Source: Halorubrum salinum
GTDB taxonomy: Archaea > Halobacteriota > Halobacteria > Halobacteriales > Haloferacaceae
NCBI RefSeq assembly: GCF_024494575.1
Contig: NZ_JANHDO010000004.1
Location: 214,772 to 278,771, forward strand
Reading direction: 5' to 3'
Length of the DNA stretch: 64,000 bases
Below are positions 26,819 through 36,336 of the stretch, in pieces. Below the pieces are notes generated by a model that did not search any database, had not been told where the DNA came from, and saw nothing but the letters and a program-made list of their open reading frames with translations. The translations under genes and the position numbers were made by a program. The first letter of the stretch is position 1, and each line of letters starts with the position of its first letter.

Positions 26819-27607
26819 CTACTTCGGCGGCCGCAGCATGTAGTATCGCCGATTCAGGTCGTACATGTACCCTTCACGCATCGTCTTCAACACCGCGTAG
26901 GTGATGATGCCGCCGAGCGCCGGCAGCAGGAACGTGAGCGTGAAAAGCAGGTCGAGCCCGATGGGGAAGAAGTTCTGGATCGCGAGGGCGGCGAGCGTGA
27001 ACGAGAGGACGACGCCCGTGACGCCGACGGCGCTCCAGAACGGCTGCTCGACGGGCCGCCGCGCGCTCCCCTTGTTGAGGAAGGGAACGAGGGTGATGGC
27101 CGCGAAGATGATACCGTGCGCGATGATCCCGAGGAACTCGTTACCGAGGAGAATGTTCCCGCCGAGCACTTCGAGGCCGGGGTTTATCGGGTTGAGCTTC
27201 AGCAGGCCGAACGACCAGTAGAGGTACCAGTCGGGAAGGATGACCGAGGGCGTCGAGCCGGGGTTCGCCGGCGACCCGAAGTGGACCGGCAACACGGCCG
27301 CGACGAGCACGATGATCCCGATGAAGAAGCTCGTGATAGCGAGGTTCCGGAGCGTCTCGTGTGGCCACGCCGGGAAGCCGAGCACGTCGCGCTCGACGTA
27401 CGTCGACTCGGCGCGGAGGTCCTCGTCCTCGCGGCGCGAGCGCTCGAAGTACTGGTAGGTGAGCTGTGCGAGCCCCTGCGAGCGCTCCTTGCGCTCGGAC
27501 CAGGTCGGCGTCTCGTCGTCCGGCGGAACCGTCGCCGGCGGACCGCCGTCGGTGCGCGCTTCGCCGTCGGTGCCTCCGTCAGTCATGGGAGTGTGATCGT
27601 CGGTCAT
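26819..27607 (-). CDS. petD: Cytochrome b C-terminal part (subunit IV/PetD-like)
   Basis: 262 residues. A long acidic N-terminus, then three to four membrane helices. PDWYLYWSFGLLKLNP (from residue 125) is the quinol-oxidation loop, with PDWY at 125-128 replacing the PEWY motif. GNEFLGIIAHGIIF and RRPVEQPF follow as in subunit IV. With petB it forms the split cytochrome b of a quinol-oxidising complex in the membrane. Confidence 0.92.
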   Translation of the reverse strand: MTDDHTPMTDGGTDGEARTDGGPPATVPPDDETPTWSERKERSQGLAQLTYQYFERSRREDEDLRAESTYVERDVLGFPAWPHETLRNLAITSFFIGIIVLVAAVLPVHFGSPANPGSTPSVILPDWYLYWSFGLLKLNPINPGLEVLGGNILLGNEFLGIIAHGIIFAAITLVPFLNKGSARRPVEQPFWSAVGVTGVVLSFTLAALAIQNFFPIGLDLLFTLTFLLPALGGIITYAVLKTMREGYMYDLNRRYYMLRPPK

Positions 27608-27611
27608 TGGA

Positions 27612-28421
27612 TTAGTGCGGCTCCGCGATGCCCTGCACCCAGACGATGCCGACGTGGAGCGCGATGAGACCGGTCACCACGAACGGCAACACGAAGACGT
27701 GCAGGATGTACATTCTCACGAGCGTCGCTTGGCCGAGCGTGAACCCACCGAAGACGAGCTGTGCGGCCCACTCGCCAATGATAGGCGTCGCGAGAGCCAT
27801 CTCGACGCCGATCTGTGCCGCCCAGAAGGACAGCTGCTTCCACGGGAGGACGTACCCGGAGAACCCGAAGAACAGCGTCAGCGCGATGAGGACGACGCCG
27901 AGCACCCAGTTGACCTCACGCGGCTCCTTGTACGACCCGGTGAAGTACACGCGGAGCATGTGCAGGAATACCGCCGCCGTCATGAACTGGGCGGCCCACT
28001 TGTGGATCGACCGGAGCATGAAGCCGAACTGGACGTCGGTCATGATCAGTACGAGCGAGTCGTACGCGGCGGTCGGGTCGCCCTGCGCGGCTGCGCCCGC
28101 GGTTGACGGGGAGTAGTAGAATCCCAACAGCGCGCCGGTGATCGCCGCGACGAGGTACGCGATGATCGACAGCGATCCCAGCGAGTAGAGCGGGTACCAG
28201 TACCAGAACTTGTTGTCCAGATCGTACTGTTCGGTGTGGCTCTTCGGCATCTGGAGGTTCGCGCGGTAGTACATCGTCTCCAGCAGCTCGAGGTAGTCGA
28301 CGATGCGAAGCCGCTTGTCAAGCCAGATGAGCGTGGTCAGGAATACGGTCTCGACGGCCGTCAGATCCTGCTTTTTGAGCCACGCGTTGTGGTCCATCTC
28401 GTCTTGTTTTTTGAGACTCAT
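27612..28421 (-). CDS. petB: Cytochrome b N-terminal part (b6-like)
   Basis: 269 residues with four core membrane helices. Heme ligands His140/His154 (H-x13-H) and His241/His256 (H-x14-H, the b6f-type spacing). The quinone-site SGYVLPW (188-194) is intact. Four bases separate it from the subunit IV gene. Quinol:blue-copper electron transfer is the expected role, because a halocyanin is encoded two genes upstream. Confidence 0.95.
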   Translation of the reverse strand: MSLKKQDEMDHNAWLKKQDLTAVETVFLTTLIWLDKRLRIVDYLELLETMYYRANLQMPKSHTEQYDLDNKFWYWYPLYSLGSLSIIAYLVAAITGALLGFYYSPSTAGAAAQGDPTAAYDSLVLIMTDVQFGFMLRSIHKWAAQFMTAAVFLHMLRVYFTGSYKEPREVNWVLGVVLIALTLFFGFSGYVLPWKQLSFWAAQIGVEMALATPIIGEWAAQLVFGGFTLGQATLVRMYILHVFVLPFVVTGLIALHVGIVWVQGIAEPH

Positions 28422-28428
28422 TGGGGGA

Positions 28429-28818
28429 TCACTTCTTGTAGTAGGGGTACACGGCGCGTTTGAGCGTCTCGACCGCGCTTCCGGTGTCCATCGTCACGCC
28501 GTCTTTTTCCTCTTCGCGGACGTACAGATCCTCCCACTTGCGGCGGCGCTTCTTCACGATCATCACGTCGGGGAGGAACTCCTTGCGGTACAACATGAGG
28601 ACGAACGCGAGGTCGAGGAAGATCATCGCCAGCAGCGCGCCGACGAACATGTTGCCGAACTCCGTCGAAGCCCACGCGGACATGAGCCCGTAGACGAAAA
28701 GCGAGACCAACACGACCTCGATGATCGTCAGTAAGACGATCGCGATCGCGGCGGCGGTGCTCTCTCTGGCGGGCTCGTATCGGTGGATGTCGCCGTACGA
28801 AGATTCACCGGAACTCAT
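28429..28818 (-). CDS. Membrane protein of the cytochrome b operon (DUF7318-like)
   Basis: 129 residues with two helices (about 22-46 and 55-76) and a basic cytoplasmic stretch (VMIVKKRRRKWEDLYVREEE). ATGA overlap with the halocyanin gene and 7 bases to petB. Probably an intrinsic subunit of the complex. Confidence 0.82.
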   Translation of the reverse strand: MSSGESSYGDIHRYEPARESTAAAIAIVLLTIIEVVLVSLFVYGLMSAWASTEFGNMFVGALLAMIFLDLAFVLMLYRKEFLPDVMIVKKRRRKWEDLYVREEEKDGVTMDTGSAVETLKRAVYPYYKK

Positions 28819-29465
28819 CTCGCACCTCCGTGTCCGGTGTGTGCGGACTCACCGTACTTCAGCTGGTAGAACGTGAAGACGAACGTGAGCCCGACGCCGA
28901 GGATCGCTGCGAGGCCGACCCAGTGCGGGTGGAGCACGACGCCGACGTGCGCGATGTCTTCGGGCCATCCGTTCGACCCGCCTCCGCCGGTCTCGACGGT
29001 CGGGACGTCCTCACCGACGGCGATACCGGCGTGCATGCCGACGGCCGTGTGCGGAACGCAGTGGTAGTGGGTGATCCCGGCGTCCTCTTCGGTCACCTCG
29101 TACTCGTAGGTGTAGCCCTCCTCGCCGACCGGGTCGCCGCTGTCGAGGCTCGCCGGACCGCCGCCCTCGACGGTCTGGACGTTGTGTGCGCCCCCGCTGC
29201 CCGTCCACTCCCACGTGATCGTCGTGCCCGTGTCGACCCACAGTTGGGTGGGGTCGAACGCGAGGCCGCTGTCGCCAGCGCCGACTTGGACGGTCACTTC
29301 GCTCTGGCCGCGGGCGTCGAGGTACGACCCGAGGTTTCCACTCGTGACCCCGCTCGGCCACTCCGGTTGCACTTCCTGTGCGGCGGCCGATCCGGTCGCC
29401 CCGGCCCCGGCCGCGACCGCGGCGGTCGCACCGCCGGCCGTCCGCACGAATTCCCGCCTTTTCAT
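28815..29465 (-). CDS. hcp: Membrane-anchored halocyanin (blue copper protein)
   Basis: 216 residues. Tat-type N-terminus (KRREFVRTAGG, then an Ala/Gly-rich hydrophobic run). The copper domain has ligands His94, Cys136, His139 and Met144 (GGAHNV and HYHCVPHTAVGMHAG). A C-terminal membrane helix (about 180-201) anchors it on the outer face. First gene of the cytochrome b operon, where a Rieske gene would usually be. Likely takes electrons from cytochrome b or the quinol. Confidence 0.93.
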   Translation of the reverse strand: MKRREFVRTAGGATAAVAAGAGATGSAAAQEVQPEWPSGVTSGNLGSYLDARGQSEVTVQVGAGDSGLAFDPTQLWVDTGTTITWEWTGSGGAHNVQTVEGGGPASLDSGDPVGEEGYTYEYEVTEEDAGITHYHCVPHTAVGMHAGIAVGEDVPTVETGGGGSNGWPEDIAHVGVVLHPHWVGLAAILGVGLTFVFTFYQLKYGESAHTGHGGAR

Positions 29466-29560
29466 ACAGGTTCACTCAGGACGGGGTGCGCTTAAACCCA
29501 CCGACTGAACCCGTAGACGCGGAGGGGTTTACAAGCCCTGTAACACTCGATATCGCCGGT

Positions 29561-30421
29561 TCACTCCTCCAGTTCGTCCTCGATCACGCCCCCCTCGTCG
29601 ACCGGCACGAAGTCGGGGCGTTCCTTCGCCTCGCGGAGCGCCCGCAGACGGTTGCGATACTCCTCGGATCGGAAGCGGTCGGAGAGCCGCGCGTTCGCCA
29701 CGATCACGAACAGGAACGCGCCGACGACGAGGAACAAGATTCCCATCGCCGGGGCGACGATCGTGGAGAGGTCGGTCGCGACGGTGGCGACGAGCAGCGC
29801 CGCGCCGGCGAGGACCTGCACGGTTGCGATCACCTGTATCAACAGGTTCCCGAACTCGCCTGTCCCCTCCGGAACGCTGTCGGGGTGCGGAAGCGACCAG
29901 TCGCCCGGCGGCTCCGGTACCTCGTACGACTCCATCGCGGCGAGCGCGACGATCGGCTCGACGTCTCTGAGGACCGTCCCCTGCCCTATCACCTCGCCGG
30001 TCGGACGGATGATCGCGTACCCCTCGTCGGAGTAGACGAGGAGGCGCTCGCCGTCGTCGGCGCGAACGCGTTCTAAGACCCCGAACACGTCTCGTCGAGC
30101 GATTCGGGACTTCAGCTCGTCTGCGGCCCGGTCGAGGAGCCGGTCACCCGTGATCCACGTGTCGGGATCGAAGGCGGCGTCCCACTCCTCGGCGCTCATC
30201 CGCGCCATGTCCGACGGCCCGAAGTCGTCGAAGTCGTACTCGGACTCGACCCGATCGCGGAGCTCGTCGAGCTCGTCTGACTCGTCGGCGTCACCGGCGG
30301 ACTCGTCGGGGACCCGGTCGCGCTCCGATCGAGCGTCGCCCTCCGGCCGGGGGCCTCGGTCCGGCTGCGCCTCCGGATCCGACCGAGACGCGGCGTCCGA
30401 TCCCGTCGAGGTGTCCTCCAT
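29561..30421 (-). CDS. Membrane protein with acidic N-terminal region (DUF7319-like)
   Basis: 286 residues: a 60-residue very acidic tail, a soluble domain (DARMSAEEWDAAFDP-like segment, RRDVFGVLERV, AIIRPTGEVIGQGTVLRDVEP), then two helices (about 199-220 and 226-248) and a charged C-terminus. Lies upstream of the halocyanin gene in the same direction, 95 bases away. Function unknown; cytochrome complex biogenesis is a guess from context. Confidence 0.8.
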   Translation of the reverse strand: MEDTSTGSDAASRSDPEAQPDRGPRPEGDARSERDRVPDESAGDADESDELDELRDRVESEYDFDDFGPSDMARMSAEEWDAAFDPDTWITGDRLLDRAADELKSRIARRDVFGVLERVRADDGERLLVYSDEGYAIIRPTGEVIGQGTVLRDVEPIVALAAMESYEVPEPPGDWSLPHPDSVPEGTGEFGNLLIQVIATVQVLAGAALLVATVATDLSTIVAPAMGILFLVVGAFLFVIVANARLSDRFRSEEYRNRLRALREAKERPDFVPVDEGGVIEDELEE

Positions 30422-30578
30422 CGTCCCGGGGTACGGGCTCCGGACGCTAACTGTTTTCGTCCGCGGCCGAGCGGCCGGGCGTCGACCGCAGTCGGACGCG
30501 CTCGCGCGACCGGCGGCCGTCGGGAAGCTCGCCGGCCGATCGAGGAGTTTTACGCGCCGGAGTCCGTACCGACCCACG

Positions 30579-31061
30579 ATGGTAGACTCGTCGGTCGTCG
30601 CGGCGGGCGCGGGGCTGTCCGTGACGGCCAGTCTCCCGTTTCTCCTCTACGGGGCGTGGATCATGATCGACGCCGAGACCGTGACGTGGAACGTGCTCAC
30701 ACACCACCTGCGGTACATCGGCGTCGGGCTCGCGTTGACCACGGTTCCGGTCGTCGGATGGATGATCCCCCGGCTCTTCCAGCGGCTGACCGGGCTCGCC
30801 GTGATCCACGCGTTCTTCGGGCTCCAGGCGTACGCGCTGCTCGCGTTCGCGCTCACCGGGATCGTCCGCATCCTGCAGGCGAAGCGGAACGCCGACGCCT
30901 ACGAGAACCCCGACGTGGACATCGACGAGATCCACGAGGACATGGGCCACTGGCGGTCTCGGCTCCGCGTCGGCGTCGCCGGGTTCATGCTGCTCTGGCT
31001 CTGCGCGTGGGTCACCGGCCTCTACCGGTTCTACGCGATCCACGTCGCCCCGACGATGTGA
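30579..31061 (+). CDS. Four-helix membrane protein (DUF7321-like)
   Basis: 160 residues with four membrane helices (about 5-30, 42-62, 68-95 and 130-152). THHLRYIGVG and VIHAFFGLQAYALLAF place histidines in or near helices, as in heme-binding membrane proteins. Divergent from the DUF7319-like gene. A b-type heme is possible but unproven. Confidence 0.8.
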   Translation: MVDSSVVAAGAGLSVTASLPFLLYGAWIMIDAETVTWNVLTHHLRYIGVGLALTTVPVVGWMIPRLFQRLTGLAVIHAFFGLQAYALLAFALTGIVRILQAKRNADAYENPDVDIDEIHEDMGHWRSRLRVGVAGFMLLWLCAWVTGLYRFYAIHVAPTM

Positions 31062-31144
31062 CCGATTCGCGTCGGCCCGGGGGCGGGTGAGCCGAGCGCG
31101 GCGACCGACAGCTTCAATCCCGGTTTGCCCCTATACCGTCCATC

Positions 31145-31765
31145 GTGGCAGTCACCTTCGATCTGTTCGGGACGCTCGTCGAGGTCGCGTACCCGTCCGA
31201 CCCGGCAGAGGTCGTCGCGCGCGAGCTGGAGTCGCGCGGCGTGGACGTGCCCGACGACTGGCACGTCGCGTACGGCGAGCGACACGTGGACGCACCGGCC
31301 GGTGCCGAGGTCCCCCTCCCGGCGCACGTCGCACACGCACTCGAATCTCGGGGCGTCGACGCCGGCGGGAACGTCGTCCGACACGCCGTGGTCGCGGCGT
31401 TCGACCCGGACGTGACCCGGCGCGACGGGGCCCGGTCCGCCGTTCGCGACGTGAGCGAACAGGGACCGGTCGGCCTGCTCTCGAACTGCGCCGTCCCCGA
31501 ACTGGTTCCGAAGACGCTGATCCGCGCCGGGCTCCGCGGCGAGTTCGACGCGGTCACGACGAGCGTCGGCTGCGGCTGGCGGAAGCCCCACCCGAAGGCG
31601 TTCGAGGCCGCGGCCGACGCGCTCGGAGTCGCCCCCGAGACCCTGGTCCACGTCGGCGACGACCCCGAGACCGACGGCGGCGTCGCCGACGTCGGCGGCC
31701 GGTTCGTCGACGTGACGGAGACGCCGCTGTCGGCGGTCGCGGGCGAACTCGAAGCACAGCAGTGA
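31145..31765 (+). CDS. HAD family hydrolase
   Basis: 206 residues from a GTG start. Motif I FDLFGTLV (nucleophile Asp), motif II GLLSNC, motif III Lys in CGWRKPHPKAF and motif IV VGDDPETDGG. The DLFGT form is that of the haloacid-dehalogenase/phosphatase subfamily. A small phosphatase; substrate not predictable. Confidence 0.9.
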   Translation: MAVTFDLFGTLVEVAYPSDPAEVVARELESRGVDVPDDWHVAYGERHVDAPAGAEVPLPAHVAHALESRGVDAGGNVVRHAVVAAFDPDVTRRDGARSAVRDVSEQGPVGLLSNCAVPELVPKTLIRAGLRGEFDAVTTSVGCGWRKPHPKAFEAAADALGVAPETLVHVGDDPETDGGVADVGGRFVDVTETPLSAVAGELEAQQ

Positions 31766-31780
31766 CCCCCTGAGCGCGAC

Positions 31781-32719
31781 TCAGCGCTCGTCGCCGCGGG
31801 CGATCCGTTCCGCCCACGCCTCGTCGATCCGTCTCTCCGCGAGGAGCTTTTCGAGGTGCGCGACGACGGTCGACCGGGCGAGGTCTTCGACGCCCGACAG
31901 GTCCTTGTCGTAGGCGGCGTCGAGGACGGCGTCGACGTCGCGTGCGCCTCCCTCGATCGCGGCGAGAACCGACCGTTCTCGGTCCACCCGGTGATCGATC
32001 AGTCGCTGACAGGTAGCCCCCGGGTCGTCGATCGGCGGCCCGTGACCCGTCCACAGTCGGTCGTAGCCGCCGTCGCGGACGCGTTCGAGGCTCGCGAGGT
32101 AGTGGGCGATCTCGCCGTCGGGAGCGCCGACCACGACGCTCCCCTCCGCGACGGCGAGGTCGCCGCAGATCAGCTCGCGGCGATCGTCCGTGGCACCCCC
32201 GTCGCCGGTTCCGGCACCGCTTCTGCTGGCGACCGCGAACGCGAGGTGATCTGCGGCGTGACCGGGCGTCTCGATCGCGCGGACGGCGGTGTCGTCGATC
32301 CGGTCGCCGTCGCGGACGGTCTCGTCCGGCTCTATCCCCGTCGCGTCCGCGAAGCGCTCCGCGTGGTCGGCGTGGGCCACGACGGTCGCGTCCGTCAGTT
32401 CGGCGTACGCCGCGACCGCCCCGACGTGGTCCGGATGCGTGTGGGTGACGGCGATCGCGTCGACCGCGTGCGTCGTCTCCGCGTCGCGACCCTCGACACC
32501 GGTACCGCCTGCGTCGCCGCGTCCGTCCGCGCCACCGCCACCGACGGCGTCGCCGACGCCGACACCCGCGTCCAGCGCGTCCGTGCGGGCCGCGGGGTCG
32601 ACGAGGACGCCGTCGACGAGGTACGCGTTCGTCGTCCCGCCGGGCGCGCGGGTGTCGACCGGCACCTCGACGCGGGTTATCGAGGGCTCCGACGGCGTCG
32701 GCCCCTCGTTCCCCGTCAT
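31781..32719 (-). CDS. MBL-fold metallo-hydrolase (LACTB2-like)
   Basis: 312 residues. Canonical THTHPDHVG metal motif, then ETPGHAADHLAF, ICGDLAV and WTGHGPPI. The C-terminal winged-helix-like tail (AAYDKDLSGVEDLARSTVVAHLEKL) is that of the LACTB2/RNase-like group. A Gly/Asp-rich insert sits near residue 60. Two bases before the radical SAM gene stop, so the two share a unit. Confidence 0.9.
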   Translation of the reverse strand: MTGNEGPTPSEPSITRVEVPVDTRAPGGTTNAYLVDGVLVDPAARTDALDAGVGVGDAVGGGGADGRGDAGGTGVEGRDAETTHAVDAIAVTHTHPDHVGAVAAYAELTDATVVAHADHAERFADATGIEPDETVRDGDRIDDTAVRAIETPGHAADHLAFAVASRSGAGTGDGGATDDRRELICGDLAVAEGSVVVGAPDGEIAHYLASLERVRDGGYDRLWTGHGPPIDDPGATCQRLIDHRVDRERSVLAAIEGGARDVDAVLDAAYDKDLSGVEDLARSTVVAHLEKLLAERRIDEAWAERIARGDER

Positions 32720-32721
32720 CG

Positions 32722-34599
32722 TCAGTCGCCGCGGCCGACCGAAGAGGAGTCTCGCCGGTCGAGAAGCGACCGCGCGGCCGGACCCGGACCGGACCCCGTC
32801 CGCTCGCGGCCGGGGATCGGGACGTCGACGTCGTCGACGACGGCGAACCGCGAGAGGTCTGCGACGCCGGCGTCGACCTCGTCGATCGAGGCGTACGGGC
32901 GGCCGACGACGACGTCGCCCGCGGTGTTCCGGTTGATCCCGGGGATCGCGGTCAGCTCGTCCATCGACGCGGCGTTGACGTCGAGCGGGTAGGGGACGCC
33001 CGTGACGGACCGGTAGCCGTGGTCCGTGATCGCCACGTCGATCGCGGTCCCCAGCTCGCGCTCACCGGGGACGGCGACGAGCAGCGCGTAGGTGCCGAGC
33101 TGGCGGCCGAACGTCTTCCCGTCCTGATGGTACTCCAAGTGGACGTCCGGCAGGACGGTTCCGGGCGGGACGACCCGGTCGAGCATCGGGTTGTCTATCG
33201 TCTCGCGCACCTCCCGTTTGTACGACTGGAACTGGTCTTTGTGTTCCTGTGCGATCTCGGCTCCCGTCTCGGCCATCTCGGTGCCCGCGAACGCCATCAC
33301 CTGCCGGACGTTGATCCGGCGCAGCATGAGCCCCTCGTCGTAGACGCGCTGGAGGAACCGCTTGTTGTGCTCGTACGTCTCGGGTCGCTCGCCCGCGAGC
33401 CCGTGGACGAGGTTGATCCCGGGCAGGAGCTTCGGCAGCCGCGGCGAGGCGTCCGGCCCCGTGGAGGGACCGACGAGGCGGTCAGGGTCGCCCGGCGTCG
33501 ACTCGGGCGCGTCCCCCGGCCGCCAGCCGCCCTCCTCGTTGACGACGCGGACCGCCTCAAGACACTCGTCGGCGGTGACGAGCAGGTTGTTCTGCTCCTG
33601 GACGACCGGGTCCGCGGACTCCAGCCCGAACGCCGCCGTGTCGCCGGGGGTGTTGTGTTCGGCGATGACCCGGATCGCCTCGCGGGAGGCCTCGGGATAC
33701 TCCGTGATCGTCACCGGGTTCATGTTGTCGAGGTGGAGCGTCCGGAGGTCGGGCGCGACCTCGCGGATGCCGCCGTACAGCTCCCGCAGGGCGTCCGGGT
33801 TCGGCGCCTCGCCGTCCCCGCCGAACGCGAGGATGTCGGCCTGTCGCCCGAGCCGGAAGTGCCTGACGCCCCTCTCGGAGAGCGCGTCGACCTCGCTCAC
33901 GACGGAGCGGGCGTCGCGGAACGCCGGGTTCCCGTACAGCGGCTCCGTGCAGAACGAACACCGATAGGCGCAGCCGCGCGAGGTCTCCATCTCGCAGATG
34001 AGGTAGTCGGGGTGGTTGGGGTGCTGCTCGACGACGAACGCCCCCTTGCGGGCCCAGCGGTCGACCTCCTCGTTTCCTCGCATCCGGTTGCCGTACCCTT
34101 CCAACCCCTCGCGGACGAGGTCGTACGCGGCCGCCTCCACGTCGCCCATCGCGACGAAGTCGTAGTCGAGGTCGTCGCGCTCGGTCTCGGTCGCGCCGGC
34201 GTTCTCCTCGCCGACGCCGAACCGGACGGGCCCGCCGAGCAGGGTGACGCCCTCCGCGGTCCAGCCGAGCTCCCGCACCTCGTCGGGCTCGGCCGGGGTG
34301 CCGCCGACGTACTTGCCGGGCACCGTCATCCCGCCGACGTAGACGAAGAGATCCGCGTTCGCGACGTCGGCGTGTTTGCTCCGGTCGTCACGGAGCTCGT
34401 CGATCGTGTGGTAGGTGATCTGCGAGGCGGGCACGCCGGCGTCGACGAGCGCGCCGGCCGTGTACCGCGGGTACGTCGAGATGTACGGCGGCACGCCGAA
34501 GTGCGCCGGCTCGTCGACGTACCCGTCGACGATGGTGACGGACAGGTCGGCCGGGTCGGGCGGGAGGGAGCCGCGACCGGCCGCGGGCGAATCGGTCAT
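32722..34599 (-). CDS. Radical SAM protein with C-terminal helix-hairpin-helix domain
   Basis: 625 residues. An N-terminal B12-binding-like region (about 20-165, with VTIVDGYVDEP and LFVYVGGMTVPG), then the radical SAM cluster Cys210, Cys214 and Cys217 (SRGCAYRCSFC). The last ~80 residues include a ComEA-type HhH segment (LDVNAASMDELTAIPGINRN). HhH implies nucleic acid contact, so tRNA or DNA modification is plausible. The reaction is unknown. The ATG at 34599 is chosen because the conserved acidic N-terminus begins there. Confidence 0.9.
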   Translation of the reverse strand: MTDSPAAGRGSLPPDPADLSVTIVDGYVDEPAHFGVPPYISTYPRYTAGALVDAGVPASQITYHTIDELRDDRSKHADVANADLFVYVGGMTVPGKYVGGTPAEPDEVRELGWTAEGVTLLGGPVRFGVGEENAGATETERDDLDYDFVAMGDVEAAAYDLVREGLEGYGNRMRGNEEVDRWARKGAFVVEQHPNHPDYLICEMETSRGCAYRCSFCTEPLYGNPAFRDARSVVSEVDALSERGVRHFRLGRQADILAFGGDGEAPNPDALRELYGGIREVAPDLRTLHLDNMNPVTITEYPEASREAIRVIAEHNTPGDTAAFGLESADPVVQEQNNLLVTADECLEAVRVVNEEGGWRPGDAPESTPGDPDRLVGPSTGPDASPRLPKLLPGINLVHGLAGERPETYEHNKRFLQRVYDEGLMLRRINVRQVMAFAGTEMAETGAEIAQEHKDQFQSYKREVRETIDNPMLDRVVPPGTVLPDVHLEYHQDGKTFGRQLGTYALLVAVPGERELGTAIDVAITDHGYRSVTGVPYPLDVNAASMDELTAIPGINRNTAGDVVVGRPYASIDEVDAGVADLSRFAVVDDVDVPIPGRERTGSGPGPAARSLLDRRDSSSVGRGD

Positions 34600-34744
34600 G
34601 TTACCCACCGTAGTCGGCCGAGACGGGAAAAGCGTGCGGAACGCGCGGAGATCCGGCACGATTCGTGAGCGTGTCGTCCTCCCCGAGGCCCGCAGTGCGT
34701 GTCGGACCCCTAACTATTAGCACACCCATCGAGAATGGGCGAGT

Positions 34745-36274
34745 ATGTCCGACGCCGTCGCGGATGAGATTGGCGTCCTCGCAGCGGGAGGCGACCCATC
34801 AGTCGTCGGCCGCGCCCTGCGTGACCTCGGAGACCGGGACTGCGACGTGCGCGTCGAAACCGTGACGACGACGTCGGCCGGACTCGAACGAGCCCGCTCG
34901 GCGTCGATCGACTGTATCGTCTCCGACCACCGCCCGCCCGAGTGGGACGGGATCGAGTTCCTCGAACGCGTGCGCGAGGCCGTCCCGGACGTGCCGGTCG
35001 TCCTCTATACGGCCGACGGGTCCGAGCGGGTCGCCAGCGAGGCGGTCTCCGCCGGCGTCGCGGAGTACGTCCCGCGAGCGCGCGCCGCCGGGACTGGCGA
35101 CGGCGCGGGAGACCACGCCGAGGCGGGTCACGCCGCCGACGCGCTCGCGGAGGCGGTCCGGTCGGCGGCCGAACGGACCGAGGATCCCGACGGCGAGCCC
35201 GATACCGCGGAGCGCCACGCCGACCACGCCCGGAGGCTGGAGACGCTGATCAGCAACCTCCCGGGGTTCGTCTACCGCTGCCGGAACGAGCCGGAGTGGC
35301 CGATGGAGATCGTGAAGGGCGACAGTCGGTCCGTCACCGGCTACACCACGGCGGAGCTCGCGAGCGACGAGGTCGTCTGGGGAGAGGACGTCCTCCATCC
35401 CGACGACGCCGAGGAGATGTGGGAGGAGGTACAGGCGGCGATGGATTCCGGAAGCGAGTTCGAGGTCACCTACCGCATCCGCACGAAGGACGGCTCGGTC
35501 AGGTGGATGTGGGAGCGGGGGCAGCTCGTCACGCCGGAGGACGACGACGAGCCGGTGCTCGAAGGGTTCATCTTCGACATCACCGAGCGGAAGCGGTACG
35601 AAGAGGAGCTAGAGCGGCGAAACAGGGAGCTCGAACGGTTCACGAGCATCGTCTCACACGACCTCCGGAACCCCCTGAACGTGGCGTCGGGCCGGGTGGA
35701 ACTGGCCCGCGAGGAGGTCGAAAGCGAGCACCTCGACCGGGCCGCCGCCGCCCACGAGCACATGGCGTCGCTCATCGACGACCTCCTGACGCTCGCACAG
35801 AGCGGCGAGCGGATAACCGAGACGGAGCCGGTGTCGCTGCCGACGGTCGTCAGCCGAGCGTGGCGGAACGTCGCCACCGGGGGCGCGACGGTGACGGTCG
35901 AGACCGATCGGGTCGTCGACGCGGATCCCGGCCGGCTCGTCCAGCTCGTCGAGAACCTCGCGCGGAACGCGGTCGAACACGGCGGGGACGACGTGACGGT
36001 GACCGTCGGTGAGATCGGCGAGAGCGGCGACGGCGCGGCGGGCTCCGACGGCGACGCGCGAGCCGGGTTTTACGTCGAAGACGACGGGCCGGGGATCCCG
36101 GAGGACGTCCGCGACGACGTGTTCGAGATGGGGTTCTCGACGGAGGAAGACGGCACGGGGTTCGGGATCCCGATCGTGGCGCAGATCGCCGAGGCGCACG
36201 GCTGGGAGGCCGACGTCGCGAGCGGGACCGACGGCGGCGCGCGGATAACCGTCACGGGCGTCGAGTGGGTCTGA
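34745..36274 (+). CDS. Receiver-PAS sensor histidine kinase
   Basis: 509 residues, no membrane segment. N-terminal receiver-like domain (Asp61 in IVSDHRPPEWDG), PAS domain (about 165-285, LPGFVYRCRNEPEW to FIFDITERKRYEEEL), HisKA (FTSIVSHDLRNPLN) and HATPase_c with N box LVENLARNAVEHGG, G box VEDDGPGIPED and GTGFGIPI. A typical haloarchaeal soluble kinase. The cognate regulator is not adjacent. Confidence 0.93.
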   Translation: MSDAVADEIGVLAAGGDPSVVGRALRDLGDRDCDVRVETVTTTSAGLERARSASIDCIVSDHRPPEWDGIEFLERVREAVPDVPVVLYTADGSERVASEAVSAGVAEYVPRARAAGTGDGAGDHAEAGHAADALAEAVRSAAERTEDPDGEPDTAERHADHARRLETLISNLPGFVYRCRNEPEWPMEIVKGDSRSVTGYTTAELASDEVVWGEDVLHPDDAEEMWEEVQAAMDSGSEFEVTYRIRTKDGSVRWMWERGQLVTPEDDDEPVLEGFIFDITERKRYEEELERRNRELERFTSIVSHDLRNPLNVASGRVELAREEVESEHLDRAAAAHEHMASLIDDLLTLAQSGERITETEPVSLPTVVSRAWRNVATGGATVTVETDRVVDADPGRLVQLVENLARNAVEHGGDDVTVTVGEIGESGDGAAGSDGDARAGFYVEDDGPGIPEDVRDDVFEMGFSTEEDGTGFGIPIVAQIAEAHGWEADVASGTDGGARITVTGVEWV

Positions 36275-36336
36275 CGCGAACGCGACGGTTCCGCCGCCAC
36301 GCCGTTTAAGCCGCCGCCGGTCCAACGGTAGCGTAT

